A stretch of 64,000 bases of DNA from Gemmatimonadaceae bacterium (GTDB lineage: Bacteria > Gemmatimonadota > Gemmatimonadetes > Gemmatimonadales > Gemmatimonadaceae). A program made the position numbers and the translations under genes. Location of the stretch: positions 1-64,000 of the forward strand of contig JACVCD010000003.1 of the NCBI GenBank assembly GCA_016742275.1, in the 5' to 3' direction. Positions 8,818 to 18,281 of the stretch are shown here, in pieces. How positions within the stretch are numbered: the first letter of the stretch is position 1; the number at the start of each line of letters is the position of its first letter. The notes below the pieces were generated by a model, which saw only the letters and a program-made list of their open reading frames with translations, made no database searches and had not been told where the DNA came from.

Positions 8818-10218
8818 ATGACCGCGCCTCGCGAGACCGAAACCCTCGAACGCCCACTGGGCGAGTTCGTAAGTACCGCTCCCAAGCTCACCGTGACCGG
8901 CAGTCACACGGCCGATCCGCGTCCCCATGTGGTAATTATTGGTGGCGGATTTGGCGGTATGTCGGCGGCCAGGGCGCTGGCCAAGTCGCCGGTGCGGATC
9001 ACCCTCGTCGATCGCACCAATCATCATCTGTTTCAGCCGCTGTTGTATCAGGTGGCTACGGCCGTGCTCAATCCGGCCGACATCAGCGTGCCAATCCGGT
9101 GGCTGCTGCGAAAGCAGAGCAACGTCACCGTGATCATGGCTGATGTGGATGCCATAGATCCGAATGCCCGTACGGTGACGCTTGATGCCGGTACGGTATC
9201 ACTCACGTTCGATTATCTCGTTCTGGCCACGGGTGCGCGGCACGCGTATTTCGGTCATCCCGAATGGGAAACCAATGCGCCGGGGCTCAAGAGTCTCGAG
9301 GACGCACTTGAAATGCGTCGCCGTTTTCTGCTGACTTTCGAAGCGGCCGAACGATCGAGCGCGGCGGACGAACGCGAGGCGTTGTTGACATTCGTGATTG
9401 TCGGTGGTGGGCCGACGGGTGTCGAACTTGCCGGCATGATTCCCGAAGTCACAAGACATGCATTGTGCGGCGAATTCCGTCGCATTGATCCATCCAAGGC
9501 ACGTGTGCTGTTGCTCGAGGGTGGTCCACGCATTCTCCCGGCGTTTCCTGAGTCGTTATCGGCGCGCGCGCAGCGCGATCTCGAGTCGCTTGGTGTGACG
9601 GTGCGGACCAACTGCATTGTGACGGAAGTCGATGCCGATGGTGTGGTGGCAAACGGTGAGCGCATTGCGGCACACACGGTGTTCTGGGGCGCGGGCAATC
9701 AGGCGTCGCCGCTCGGCCGGCAGTTGGGGGCGGAGGTTGACCGCGCCGGTCGAGTGCAGGTCAAGGCGGACCTTAGCGTGCCCGGACATCAGAACGTCTT
9801 TGTAGTCGGTGACGTGGCAGCGGTGAAGACCGCCAACGGTGCACCGGTACCGGCGGTTGCGCCGGCCGCGAATCAGATGGGTGTGCACGCCGGTCGCATG
9901 ATTGCTGGCGATTTACGCGGGCGCGAGCGCACATCGTTTCGCTATGTGAACAAGGGTGACTTGGCGACGATCGGTCGTCATCGCGCGGTTGCTGTGCTGG
10001 CCGGCCAGAAGCTGACCGGGACGTTCGCGTGGCTCACCTGGTTGTTCGTGCACATTCTCTATTTGGTCGGATTGCGCAATCGTCTCACGGTGCTCGTGCA
10101 GTGGGCCTTTCAGTATTTCACCTTCCAGCGTGGCGTGCGTCTCATCACCGGAGACACGGTGCATCGTCTGCTCAAGGCCAGTCGACTCGCACACGAGAAG
10201 CGTCGCGTATCGGTGTAA
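8818..10218 (+). CDS. ndh: Type II NADH dehydrogenase (NADH:quinone oxidoreductase)
   Basis: A 466-residue monotopic flavoenzyme that passes electrons from NADH to membrane quinone without pumping protons. The FAD-binding motif is VVIIGGGFGG (about residues 38-47) and the NADH-binding motif VIVGGGPTGVELAG (about 193-206). NVFVVGDVAA near the C-terminus is the second FAD contact. The C-terminal region contains hydrophobic amphipathic helices (FAWLTWLFVHILYLVG) for membrane attachment. ATG at 8818 is preceded by GGTGGAGAAGCC, a good ribosome binding site. A Rex/CRP-type operator lies upstream, so expression probably follows redox state. Confidence 0.93.
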   Translation: MTAPRETETLERPLGEFVSTAPKLTVTGSHTADPRPHVVIIGGGFGGMSAARALAKSPVRITLVDRTNHHLFQPLLYQVATAVLNPADISVPIRWLLRKQSNVTVIMADVDAIDPNARTVTLDAGTVSLTFDYLVLATGARHAYFGHPEWETNAPGLKSLEDALEMRRRFLLTFEAAERSSAADEREALLTFVIVGGGPTGVELAGMIPEVTRHALCGEFRRIDPSKARVLLLEGGPRILPAFPESLSARAQRDLESLGVTVRTNCIVTEVDADGVVANGERIAAHTVFWGAGNQASPLGRQLGAEVDRAGRVQVKADLSVPGHQNVFVVGDVAAVKTANGAPVPAVAPAANQMGVHAGRMIAGDLRGRERTSFRYVNKGDLATIGRHRAVAVLAGQKLTGTFAWLTWLFVHILYLVGLRNRLTVLVQWAFQYFTFQRGVRLITGDTVHRLLKASRLAHEKRRVSV

Positions 10219-10408
10219 GTCGTTTGTAAGGTTGGACGCTGATGAAACTTTGTGTAGGTCAATTGTAAGTGTCTAAAAAATGGATTGCTTCGTCAAAGAA
10301 TGAAGCCTACGACGACACTGGCGAATGAACAGCCGGTAGTCGATGTCGACACCGCGCAGCTTGTTGGCTGCAGTAGCCCATGTCGAAACCTCCTGTAGGG
10401 AGTGGATC

Positions 10409-10927
10409 ATGTCATTGTCTTTTCTTCGTCGTTCACCGGAGCTGGTTGTCGGTGCCAGTGTGATCGCCCTGTTGTTGTCAGGCCGTCCAGCACAGGCCCA
10501 GACGGCCGCCAACGCGTCCGTCACGGCTACCGTGGCACAGCCGTTGGCGGTGCACGCCACGGCGCCTCTGGCCTTCGGTACCGTGGTGCCTGGCACCAAC
10601 AAGACCGTGGCGGTCAGTGATGCCGCGGCGGCTGCCTTCACGATCACGGGCAACGCACTCGGTGTCGTGAGCATCTCGTTCACGCTGCCCAGCACGATCG
10701 CGAGCGGTGGCAACACCATGCCGTTGGCCAACTGGACCGGTCGCCGCAACACCACGAACAACGCGGGTGCCGGTACCGACTTCACGCCCAGTGCGAGTGC
10801 GGTGCAGGGTTCGCTGAGTGCCTCTGGTGAACTCTATGTGTTCGTCGGCGCGACCGCGCAGCCTGGTGCCTCACAGGCGGCCGGTAGCTACAGCGGTACG
10901 ATCACCATGACCGTGGTGTACTTCTGA
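10409..10927 (+). CDS. DUF4402 pilin-like subunit (first)
   Basis: A 172-residue secreted protein with a signal peptide ending in RPAQAQ. The mature domain is beta-rich and of the DUF4402 kind: PLAFGTVVPG near the start, a GELYVFVGATAQP segment, and the terminal GSYSGTITMTVVYF strand. DUF4402 proteins are pilin-like and often sit beside periplasmic chaperones. The start at 10409 follows AGGGAG and is a better signal-peptide start than an in-frame ATG 22 codons upstream. It is the first gene of a four-gene unit with 1-base, overlapping and 2-base junctions. Probably the major fibre subunit, by inference. Confidence 0.82.
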   Translation: MSLSFLRRSPELVVGASVIALLLSGRPAQAQTAANASVTATVAQPLAVHATAPLAFGTVVPGTNKTVAVSDAAAAAFTITGNALGVVSISFTLPSTIASGGNTMPLANWTGRRNTTNNAGAGTDFTPSASAVQGSLSASGELYVFVGATAQPGASQAAGSYSGTITMTVVYF

Positions 10928-10928
10928 T

Positions 10929-11858
10929 ATGCGCGCCTACCTGAAGACGCGTTCCGCGCCGTTCAGTGTTCGGCGCTGGCAGATGTGGACGATGCGTTTG
11001 CTGACCGTTGTCATGATGGCGTTGCCGTTGGCACTGCCGGTGGCGTCCGTTGGTGCACAGGGTGTGCTGGTCGCGCCGACGGCGCTCGTGCTGACCGAAT
11101 CGCGGCGTTCCGCCACGGTAACACTGGTGAACACCAGCAGCACGGCGAGCGATGTATCGATCGCATTGGCCTTTGGCTATCCCGAAACGGACAGCCTTGG
11201 CCAGATGCGCCTCGTGCTTCAGGATGCGCCGGCTGACAGCATGCCGTCCGCGGTGCCGTTGCTCTCAGTGTATCCGTCACGTGTACTGCTGCCCCCTGGT
11301 GCTACGCGTGTGGTGCGTCTGGTTGCAACGGCACCGCTTCCTACCGCGCATGAACACTGGGCGCGTTTGGTCGTGACCAGTCGGGCTGCTGCGGGTACTG
11401 CGGCGTCGACCGCTGGCGCCAATGGCACCGATTCGACGCAGGCTTCGCTCGATCCGTCGCCCGAAGTGGCGCTGTCGCTCGAAGTGCGCTCCATCCTCGG
11501 TGTGTTCTACCGTCCGTCGCAAGCCACGACGTCCCTGGTGGCGTCGGCACCGGAAACGAAGTTGCACGAAGGCAAGTTGAATGCGCGTCTCACGCTCAAG
11601 CGCGAAGGAAGTGCGGCGTACGTGGGAACACTGCGTGCCGTGCTGCGTGACAGTCTCGGTGTTGCCCGTGGCGAAGCGCAGGTACCGCTTGGTGTGTATT
11701 ACGAACTGTCGCCCTCCGTGTCGTTCGATATGGCACGGTTGCCGCAGGGCAAGTATGCCGTAGAGTGGCGTGCCACAACGGATCGTGCCGATGTGCCCAG
11801 TACGTTGCTCACCCCGGGTGCCGTGGTTCAGGCATCAACGGATGTGCGCGTGCCGTGA
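10929..11858 (+). CDS. PapD-like periplasmic pilus chaperone
   Basis: A 309-residue protein with a signal peptide (ALPVASVGAQ) followed by an Ig-like domain starting GVLVAPTALVLTESRRSATVTLVN, the usual pattern of pilus chaperone domain 1, including VYPSRVLLPPGATRVVRLV for the G1-type edge region. The second half (about 190-305) is another beta domain. It is longer than classical chaperones (about 230 residues) owing to an Ala/Thr/Ser-rich insert near residue 155. Its function would be to cap DUF4402 subunits in the periplasm and hand them to the usher. It starts 1 base after the first subunit gene and overlaps the next by 1 base. Confidence 0.82.
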   Translation: MRAYLKTRSAPFSVRRWQMWTMRLLTVVMMALPLALPVASVGAQGVLVAPTALVLTESRRSATVTLVNTSSTASDVSIALAFGYPETDSLGQMRLVLQDAPADSMPSAVPLLSVYPSRVLLPPGATRVVRLVATAPLPTAHEHWARLVVTSRAAAGTAASTAGANGTDSTQASLDPSPEVALSLEVRSILGVFYRPSQATTSLVASAPETKLHEGKLNARLTLKREGSAAYVGTLRAVLRDSLGVARGEAQVPLGVYYELSPSVSFDMARLPQGKYAVEWRATTDRADVPSTLLTPGAVVQASTDVRVP

Positions 11859-12409
11859 TGAAGACGCGCCGAGTCGTGGTGATGCCAGTGCACGAGATCG
11901 TGCGTGGTTTTGCGCGTGATTTCGTCCGTGCGTGCAAGCGGACGGTGCTCCTCATCGGAGTACTGTTCGCTGGCACGCATGGCACTGCGCACACGGCAGC
12001 CGCACAGACCACCGTGACAACATTGCGCGGACTGGCGTTCGGCAGTGTCACGAGTGGTGTGTCAAAAGCCATTGCTGCCAACTCGGCCAACTCGCTGTCC
12101 TTTCGTATCTCCGGCGTGCTCGGCGTAGGTGGAGGGTTCAGTTTTACATTGCCGACGTCGCTGCCACGTGTTGGTGGCGGCGCATCATTGCCAGTCACAT
12201 TCTGTACGACTTGCGGCATCTACCGGCTTGGTACCAACTCACCAACCGGCGGGATCGTGTTCAACCCCAATAATGGCGTGCTGGGGCTTACTGTGCTTGT
12301 GAACAGTGACATTTACGTATGGCTCGGTGCCACCGCCAATCCGCCGCTCAATCAGGCGGGCGGAACGTATTCCGGCACCGTCACCATCAACGTTTTCGCC
12401 ATTCTGTAG
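11858..12409 (+). CDS. DUF4402 pilin-like subunit (second, with CxxC)
   Basis: A 183-residue secreted protein whose ATG overlaps the chaperone stop (TGATG), so it is translationally coupled. A long n-region is followed by a signal peptide ending in AHTAAAQ. The mature part shares DUF4402 landmarks with the first subunit: LRGLAFGSVTSGVSK, a SDIYVWLGATANPP segment and a C-terminal GGTYSGTVTINVFAIL strand. Unlike the first, it has a CxxC motif (VTFCTTCGIYRLG). It may be a tip or minor subunit; this assignment is inference from position and divergence. Confidence 0.78.
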   Translation: MKTRRVVVMPVHEIVRGFARDFVRACKRTVLLIGVLFAGTHGTAHTAAAQTTVTTLRGLAFGSVTSGVSKAIAANSANSLSFRISGVLGVGGGFSFTLPTSLPRVGGGASLPVTFCTTCGIYRLGTNSPTGGIVFNPNNGVLGLTVLVNSDIYVWLGATANPPLNQAGGTYSGTVTINVFAIL

Positions 12410-12411
12410 TC

Positions 12412-15153
12412 ATGCGCATGCATGCACGATGGCTTCTGCTGTTGGTGGTGTTGGTGATGCCATGGCAGCTCAGTGCGCAACCGCTTATGGGTCTTGGCGG
12501 AGCTACAGCTGTTATGGCGAAGGGTGGAGCGGTGCCGCCAATTGGCGACCCCATGCAGTTGCGTTTTGAAGTACAGATCCTCGAAGCCAGCTATGGACTC
12601 GTGCCGGCACTGCACATCACGGGCAAGACTGGTGAAGCCGTGCTGCTGGATGTGGCTGCGTTGGCGTCCCGGCTGGGGTTTGACCCCAATCGTATTCGCA
12701 CCTGGTGTGCAACCCTTACGTACACCGCCATTGCACCGGAGCAGCCGGTGGAGTGGCCGTGTCACGCAACGCTCGAACGAGCGATGGTACAGCTCGGGCT
12801 CAAGTTGGAAGTGGACCTGGCGAATGCTGCATTGATTGTGCGTACGGCAGAGACGGTTCCGATCATTCGTCGGCAGCGCATGCGCCGCGCAGCTGTTGCC
12901 ACGCTCGCATCGCGCGATGGTATGTCCGAAGCGGCCGACACGGGTACCCGCGAACGACTGGCTCCGGTGCGTAGCGCGCCGAACCGCACGCCATCTGCAG
13001 CAGTCGATCTGCGTCCTTCCACGCAGTTCGACTATCTCCTGAGTGCTCAGCGCCAGGAGGGTGGTTTCGTCAACGAGCAGACTGGTGATGTTTCCGCAGC
13101 GTGGAGTCAGTTCGGAACTGCGCACGTGAGTCGCGGGATCCTGGGTGGCGCACTCGAAGTCGATTTGTCTGGCGGCAGCGGAACAGGTATCGCAAGCCGC
13201 TGGCAGTGGACGCGCCGAGATGCGACACCTACCGGTCGTCGACTGATTCAGCTGGGTGCGTTGCCGACGAGTGGCCCCAATATGGGTGAAGTATGGGGTG
13301 TAGGATTTGGCAATCCGGTCGGTGAGCTTTTTCATACGCGTGATGTGGTGGTGACGCACCGTGCGCGTCCGGATTGGGAGTACTTCGCACTGGTTGGGGA
13401 TGGCGTGCTTTCTTCCGCACGTGGAGCAGACGGTCGTGTCTCGTTCCGTGTGCCGCTCACTGGTGACGTCTCGCCGTATGAGTTGATCGCCATTGGCAAG
13501 GACGGGCGTGAAGTGCGTCAGCCGCGGCTGGTGCAGGGCATGGCCGAGTCCATGGGCCCAGGGGCTGTGCGCCACTCCACGACACTCGGACGTTGCCGCA
13601 ATCCTGGTCGCGCGCTGTTGATGCTGTCGACTTCTTCGTCGACCGACTGCATGTGGCGTGGTACGACCGACTGGTTGTTCGGCGTATCGCACTCGGCGCA
13701 ATTACGTACAGGTGTCGACATTGTCGACGGACGATGGATGCCGTTTGCCGGTGTACGCAGTGCGCCTGCGCCGTCGTGGCGCATGGAGGCCATGGTGTTT
13801 CGTCCGGCGCCATCGGCCGCGCTCAACATGGAGGCCGGCGGAAGTGTCGGATCGGTTGGGAGCATGATGCGTCAGACCACAGCCGTGCACACGGACGCGA
13901 TCGGATCAAGCGCCAGTCTGACGTGGAATCCGTCGCCGACCCAATTGGCGAGCGCCTCATGGCAGCGCGCCTTGCCGATGCAGACGCGCACACTGCAGCT
14001 GGTGCAGGCGCTGCCCGGGCTTGCTCGCCCCATCCAGTTGGGCGCGTGGTGGAACGAGTCCGTACAGCCAACGCTGGTGCTCAAGACCGGGCGACTCAGC
14101 GCGTCCATTCAGCGTGGAACGTCACGCTTTGAAGGCTTCTGGCAGCAGCTGTCGGCATCGTCGACGATTGGCGCGACGGGACCTGGTGATCGCACCATTG
14201 GTGTAACCGGACACGTAGTTCCTGCATGGATGCAATCCACACGCAATCCCTGGTGGGTTCGTGCCTCGGTGGCGCGCACGTTGGCGACATCGGCCTGGCA
14301 GCACGATGTGCGCCTCAACATGGTGGCGGCACGCGCGGACATCGAGCTGGCGCAAACGAGTGGTCCTGCAGGAATGCGATGGAGTGTGCTGGTGGCGCCA
14401 CGTCTCTCGCAGTTGCGATTGACGAGCAGCGCGAATGGTGGTTTGCCGGGAGGCGCTGGCCGTTCAGGGCAGTCCTCACCCCTCGGCAGCGTACAGGCAT
14501 GGACTGCTACTGGGAGCGTCGGGTTCGATGATCGCGCGGGTCGCGTGCGCATGAGTGCGGATCGGCAGGCCGACCGTGCCACGCTCGAGGCGGTGGTCTT
14601 CCTGGATCGGAACGCCAATGGAGTTCATGACCACGATGAGTCCATGATTCCCGATGTCATGGTGCTGGCCGGCAACAGTCGGGCGGCCACGGATGCCCGT
14701 GGTCGTGCAATCCTCAATGGACTGACAAGCCGCGAACCTGTGGCCATTGCAGTGGATCCGATCACGTTGGAGCAACCATGCTGGCTACCAGCAGCAGCGC
14801 GTCAGCGTGCACAGCTGACCGCCGCACATGTGGCTGTTGTGCCGATCCCTTTGAGAGAAGGCGTGCTTGTGGAGGGACGAGTCGTGAAATCGAATGCGGA
14901 CTCGTCTGTTCGTGCATTGCCGTCGGTGCTTACGCTGACAGATGCGATGGGCACACGCACATCCGTTGATCTCTTCGCTGATGGATGGTTCAGCACGCCA
15001 CCGTTACTCCCTGGGCGGTGGAGTGTGAGTCTTCAGGATGGGGACAACACGTTACGCGGCGTGATCATTGTCACTGAGAATCGCGATAACACTGATCGTA
15101 CCGCTCGCGATGCCGGATGCCGAACACAGCATGAGACACTGATCGTGCACTGA
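12412..15153 (+). CDS. Divergent outer-membrane usher of a chaperone-usher pathway
   Basis: A 913-residue protein with signal peptide (VLVMPWQLSAQ), 2 bases after the second subunit. An N-terminal domain (about 30-150) contains PALHITGKTGEAVLLDVAAL-like sequence resembling usher N-domains. A long beta-rich region (about 180-720) includes the usher-like element RPDWEYFALVGDGVL with GRVSFRVPL and YELIAIGKDGREVRQ (about 320-370), comparable to the ELYRNG and YGPxGQ elements of known ushers. From about 727 comes VVFLDRNANGVHDHDES with TDARGRAILNGL, the SdrD_B-like C-terminal module of alternative ushers. It would form the secretion pore for DUF4402 fibres. No close assignment to a named usher clade can be made by eye. 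Confidence 0.72.
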   Translation: MRMHARWLLLLVVLVMPWQLSAQPLMGLGGATAVMAKGGAVPPIGDPMQLRFEVQILEASYGLVPALHITGKTGEAVLLDVAALASRLGFDPNRIRTWCATLTYTAIAPEQPVEWPCHATLERAMVQLGLKLEVDLANAALIVRTAETVPIIRRQRMRRAAVATLASRDGMSEAADTGTRERLAPVRSAPNRTPSAAVDLRPSTQFDYLLSAQRQEGGFVNEQTGDVSAAWSQFGTAHVSRGILGGALEVDLSGGSGTGIASRWQWTRRDATPTGRRLIQLGALPTSGPNMGEVWGVGFGNPVGELFHTRDVVVTHRARPDWEYFALVGDGVLSSARGADGRVSFRVPLTGDVSPYELIAIGKDGREVRQPRLVQGMAESMGPGAVRHSTTLGRCRNPGRALLMLSTSSSTDCMWRGTTDWLFGVSHSAQLRTGVDIVDGRWMPFAGVRSAPAPSWRMEAMVFRPAPSAALNMEAGGSVGSVGSMMRQTTAVHTDAIGSSASLTWNPSPTQLASASWQRALPMQTRTLQLVQALPGLARPIQLGAWWNESVQPTLVLKTGRLSASIQRGTSRFEGFWQQLSASSTIGATGPGDRTIGVTGHVVPAWMQSTRNPWWVRASVARTLATSAWQHDVRLNMVAARADIELAQTSGPAGMRWSVLVAPRLSQLRLTSSANGGLPGGAGRSGQSSPLGSVQAWTATGSVGFDDRAGRVRMSADRQADRATLEAVVFLDRNANGVHDHDESMIPDVMVLAGNSRAATDARGRAILNGLTSREPVAIAVDPITLEQPCWLPAAARQRAQLTAAHVAVVPIPLREGVLVEGRVVKSNADSSVRALPSVLTLTDAMGTRTSVDLFADGWFSTPPLLPGRWSVSLQDGDNTLRGVIIVTENRDNTDRTARDAGCRTQHETLIVH

Positions 15154-15250
15154 TTTAATTCTGCCTCTTCCGTTCCAAGGAAACATTGCAAATACTGTAG
15201 TTATGTCGTGAGCAACTGTTCGACCTTGGTGCCACGTGGAGTGAGGAGAA

Positions 15251-17476
15251 ATGCAATCGGATGTCGGCAACATGACAGAAGCACAGTTGCTGAATCGTCA
15301 GCAGGTTCGGCGATTGTACCGTGCCGCGTTATTTGCGGTGCTTTTCATCGCGTTCATTGCCGCGGCAGGTGGTATAGGGCTCGAGGCGTCTGCACGATGG
15401 GTGCAGCACACCCGTGAGGTCCTGCGCACCGTGCGCGAATTGCAAGCAGCGCTCCTGTCATCGGAGTCGCAGGCACTGCTCGCTGTGTCTTCGGCACGGC
15501 CACTGGCCGCGCCTCGCGACGTAACAGCACCGCCCCCGTCTCTCGACACGGGAGCGACCACACCACTGCTGGATCGTCTTACCACGCTCACGCGCGACAA
15601 CTCCTTGCAGCAGGCCCGTGCCCAGCGACTGACCGAAGCCGTTGCCGCGTGGGAAGACGAGCTGATTGCCGTGACCACTGGCCGTGTGACCACGCCGTCC
15701 ATCACCGTCAACGTGGGTTTGCGGGCTGCGCTCGACGAATTCCAGGCCGAAGAGTCCGAGCTGTACTCGTCGCGCATTGCGCGTCAGCAGCAGTGGCGTG
15801 CGGCACTGATCATCGCCCTGCTGTTCTCGCTTACGCTGGTCGCGTTCGCGCTGCGCTACGTGATGCGTGGAGCGCTGGGTGAGGCGCGGCGTCGTATTGC
15901 GTCCGAGGCGGAGCGTGATCGAGCGAGCCGACTGTTGGAGTTTGCTCTTGAAAGTTCCCCGCTTGCCGTCGGCGTCGTGAATACTGACGGGGCGCTCGTG
16001 CTTGAAAACGATACCTGGCGTCGCTTGAGTGAGCAGGCGGAGGCACCAATCCTGCCGCTTCTGCAGCCGCAGATTGATGCCGTGCGCGCGTCGGGCAATC
16101 CGCAGGTTGCTGAACTGACCGTGCATGCGTTAGTCGACGGCAAGCGGGCGCCGGATGGCCCCATTGCAGATGAGGGGAAATCTGTCCGCACGCTTGCCGT
16201 CAGCGCATATGCGGTAGGTAAGGCGCAGCCATTACAGGTCGGTCTGGTGCTCTTTGATCTCACCGATCAGCGATGGCTCGAAACACAGTTGCGTCATGCG
16301 CAGCGCATGGAGGCGCTCGGTCGACTGGCTGGTGGTGTTGCCCACGATATCAACAATGTGCTGACTGCCATCATCGGGTTCACCGAAATGGCGATCATGG
16401 GAGCCCAGCGCGGCGCGACCAGCGGCAACACGCAGTTGCAGATGGATTTGCAGCAGGTACGTCGTGCTGCGGACCGCGCGGCCATGATGGCCAGGCAGTT
16501 GCTCACATTCAGCCGACAGAATGTTCTGCGCGTTCGCGCGATCAATCCGGCCGATGTGTTGCTGGATCTGGAGCCGATGCTGCGGCGGATCATGGGGTCG
16601 CATGTACAGTTCGCCGTACGCGCATCATCCGACACCTGGTCGATCCTGGCCGATCCTGGGCAGATCGAGCAGGTGGTGCTGAATCTTGCCATCAATGCGC
16701 GCGACGCGATGGACACCGGTGGCGAGCTCACGGTGGAGCTCAGCAATATCCCTGCGCGCGATGTGCTGCGTCAGTCGGGATCACCGGCCTGGCCCGGAGA
16801 TCGGCCACCCGTGGATTGCGTGCGCATTACTGTGGTTGATACCGGTGGCGGTATCCCGGAGTCGGTGCGCGCGCGCATCTTCGATCCGTTCTTTACCACC
16901 AAGGCGGCTGGAAAGGGTACAGGTCTCGGGCTCGCGACCGTTCGTCAGATCGTTTCTGATCTCAACGGCCACATCGCCTTGCTCAGTGAGATCGGACAGG
17001 GAACCACGTTCTCGGTCATGTTGCCTCGTGTCGCCGCAGCGCCGGAACCGGTTCGGCCTGTTGCCGCGGATCCGGTTCAACAGATCCGGCGCGGTTCAGT
17101 ACTCGTGGCCGAGGATGACCGTGATGTCCGGTTCCTCACGGAGTACGTGCTTGGCGAGGCCGGCTTCACCGTGCACACGGTGCGCAACGGCCGCGACGCC
17201 ATCAATGCCATCGAACGCAGTCCTGTACCGTTCGATATACTGATCACCGATCTCGTCATGCCGGACATTGGCGGCATTGCGCTTGGAGAACATCCGACCG
17301 TCAAGTCACGCGGGATCGTCGTGATGTACATGTCCGGATATCCGGCGGACACGTACGGTCAGCAAACCACTGTTCCCGCGGACGCGCATTTTCTGGCGAA
17401 GCCGTTCACGCCTTCCGCGCTGCTTGAGGCGATGGCCGAAGTGCTTTCGAAGAACGGTTCCGATCACTCGGTTTGA
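15251..17476 (+). CDS. CHASE3-type hybrid sensor histidine kinase
   Basis: A 741-residue membrane protein. TM1 is at about 22-45, a CHASE3-like extracytoplasmic domain follows ([19 protein letters not shown]), TM2 lies near 180-203, then a PAS-like segment. The HisKA H-box is [13 protein letters not shown] with His365; N-box [12 protein letters not shown]1 [10 protein letters not shown]-box FDPFFTTK and G2 [11 protein letters not shown] are intact. The C-terminal receiver carries the acidic pair AEDDRDV and Asp667. ATG follows GGAGAA. It lies 97 bases after the usher gene on the same strand; regulation of the pilus operon is plausible but unproven. Confidence 0.92.
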   Translation: MQSDVGNMTEAQLLNRQQVRRLYRAALFAVLFIAFIAAAGGIGLEASARWVQHTREVLRTVRELQAALLSSESQALLAVSSARPLAAPRDVTAPPPSLDTGATTPLLDRLTTLTRDNSLQQARAQRLTEAVAAWEDELIAVTTGRVTTPSITVNVGLRAALDEFQAEESELYSSRIARQQQWRAALIIALLFSLTLVAFALRYVMRGALGEARRRIASEAERDRASRLLEFALESSPLAVGVVNTDGALVLENDTWRRLSEQAEAPILPLLQPQIDAVRASGNPQVAELTVHALVDGKRAPDGPIADEGKSVRTLAVSAYAVGKAQPLQVGLVLFDLTDQRWLETQLRHAQRMEALGRLAGGVAHDINNVLTAIIGFTEMAIMGAQRGATSGNTQLQMDLQQVRRAADRAAMMARQLLTFSRQNVLRVRAINPADVLLDLEPMLRRIMGSHVQFAVRASSDTWSILADPGQIEQVVLNLAINARDAMDTGGELTVELSNIPARDVLRQSGSPAWPGDRPPVDCVRITVVDTGGGIPESVRARIFDPFFTTKAAGKGTGLGLATVRQIVSDLNGHIALLSEIGQGTTFSVMLPRVAAAPEPVRPVAADPVQQIRRGSVLVAEDDRDVRFLTEYVLGEAGFTVHTVRNGRDAINAIERSPVPFDILITDLVMPDIGGIALGEHPTVKSRGIVVMYMSGYPADTYGQQTTVPADAHFLAKPFTPSALLEAMAEVLSKNGSDHSV

Positions 17477-18162
17477 GTACTGACCCTCAACTGGATTCCG
17501 ACGTCGCGCAGGCTGTGTACTGACACCAGTAGACTTGCCTGAACGAGCTTTTGTCTGAGACGGGTAAGTGTCACATCGAGCACGCTGGTGTGTGGATCAA
17601 AATCGTATCCCCACACCAGCGAAAGCAGCTCGGCTCGCGGGACCAGCTTGTCTGGATGTCCGGCGAGCGTGGTGAGCACCTGCCACTCCTTCGGAGTCAG
17701 CGCAACACTGCCAACAGGGCCAGTAATGTTTCGGGCGATTGGATCGCAGGTCAGATCGCCAATGGTGGTGGGCGTGCTGGCGCGTGATGCAGGAGTGAGG
17801 CGCCTTCGCAGTGCGGTGAGTCGCGCCTTGAGTACGGCAGGCGATACCGGCTTTACCACATAGTCATCTGCTCCAGCTTCCAGTGCCTGTACGATGCGAT
17901 CGTCGCTCTCATGTGCAGAGAAGACGAGAATGCCCGCATCAGGATGGCGCGCACGAAGATCCGGCAGGATGTCGACTCCAGAGCCATCAGGAAGTGTGAG
18001 GTCCACGATGATCGTGGCAAACGGCTCGCTGCCAAGCACCGCACGCGCATCGCGAATTGAACTAGCGACGCAAATTTCCTCGTCCGATGGATCCAGGAGT
18101 CGGCGAAACCAGGCGATCACATCCTGGTTGTCTTCAATGAGCAACAGAGGCAGAACGGGCAT
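17464..18162 (-). CDS. OmpR/PhoB-family response regulator
   Basis: A 232-residue two-domain regulator. The receiver (1-120) has the acidic pair IEDNQDV, phospho-acceptor Asp54 (IIVDLTLPDG), switch residue Ser82 and Lys104 (YVVKP). The winged-helix effector (about 140-228) shows ALTPKEWQVLTTLAGHP and VLDVTLTRLRQKL, typical of OmpR/PhoB DNA binding. Its 3' end overlaps the 3' end of the hybrid kinase gene by 13 bases on the opposite strand. The convergent overlap makes the kinase the natural candidate partner, by inference only. Confidence 0.92.
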   Translation of the reverse strand: MPVLPLLLIEDNQDVIAWFRRLLDPSDEEICVASSIRDARAVLGSEPFATIIVDLTLPDGSGVDILPDLRARHPDAGILVFSAHESDDRIVQALEAGADDYVVKPVSPAVLKARLTALRRRLTPASRASTPTTIGDLTCDPIARNITGPVGSVALTPKEWQVLTTLAGHPDKLVPRAELLSLVWGYDFDPHTSVLDVTLTRLRQKLVQASLLVSVHSLRDVGIQLRVSTQTE

Positions 18163-18281
18163 CAGCGAATCTCAATCGTGTGTCAACACCATGCGAACAT
18201 AGAAGGAAGATCTCTGCTGGTGCCGTATGATCGCAAGTGTATGATGAAAAAGTCTCAGCAGAGTTTTGTCTATGCGGAGAA

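Noticed and set aside
10219-10408. Possible c-di-GMP riboswitch before the DUF4402 operon
   Set aside because: The gap was read for conserved GEMM elements but the tetraloop-receptor and GGxCGCAAAG-type core are not seen.
12352-13701. 449-codon minus-strand frame opposite the usher gene
   Set aside because: Opposes a gene with signal peptide and usher-like motifs and has no domain of its own.
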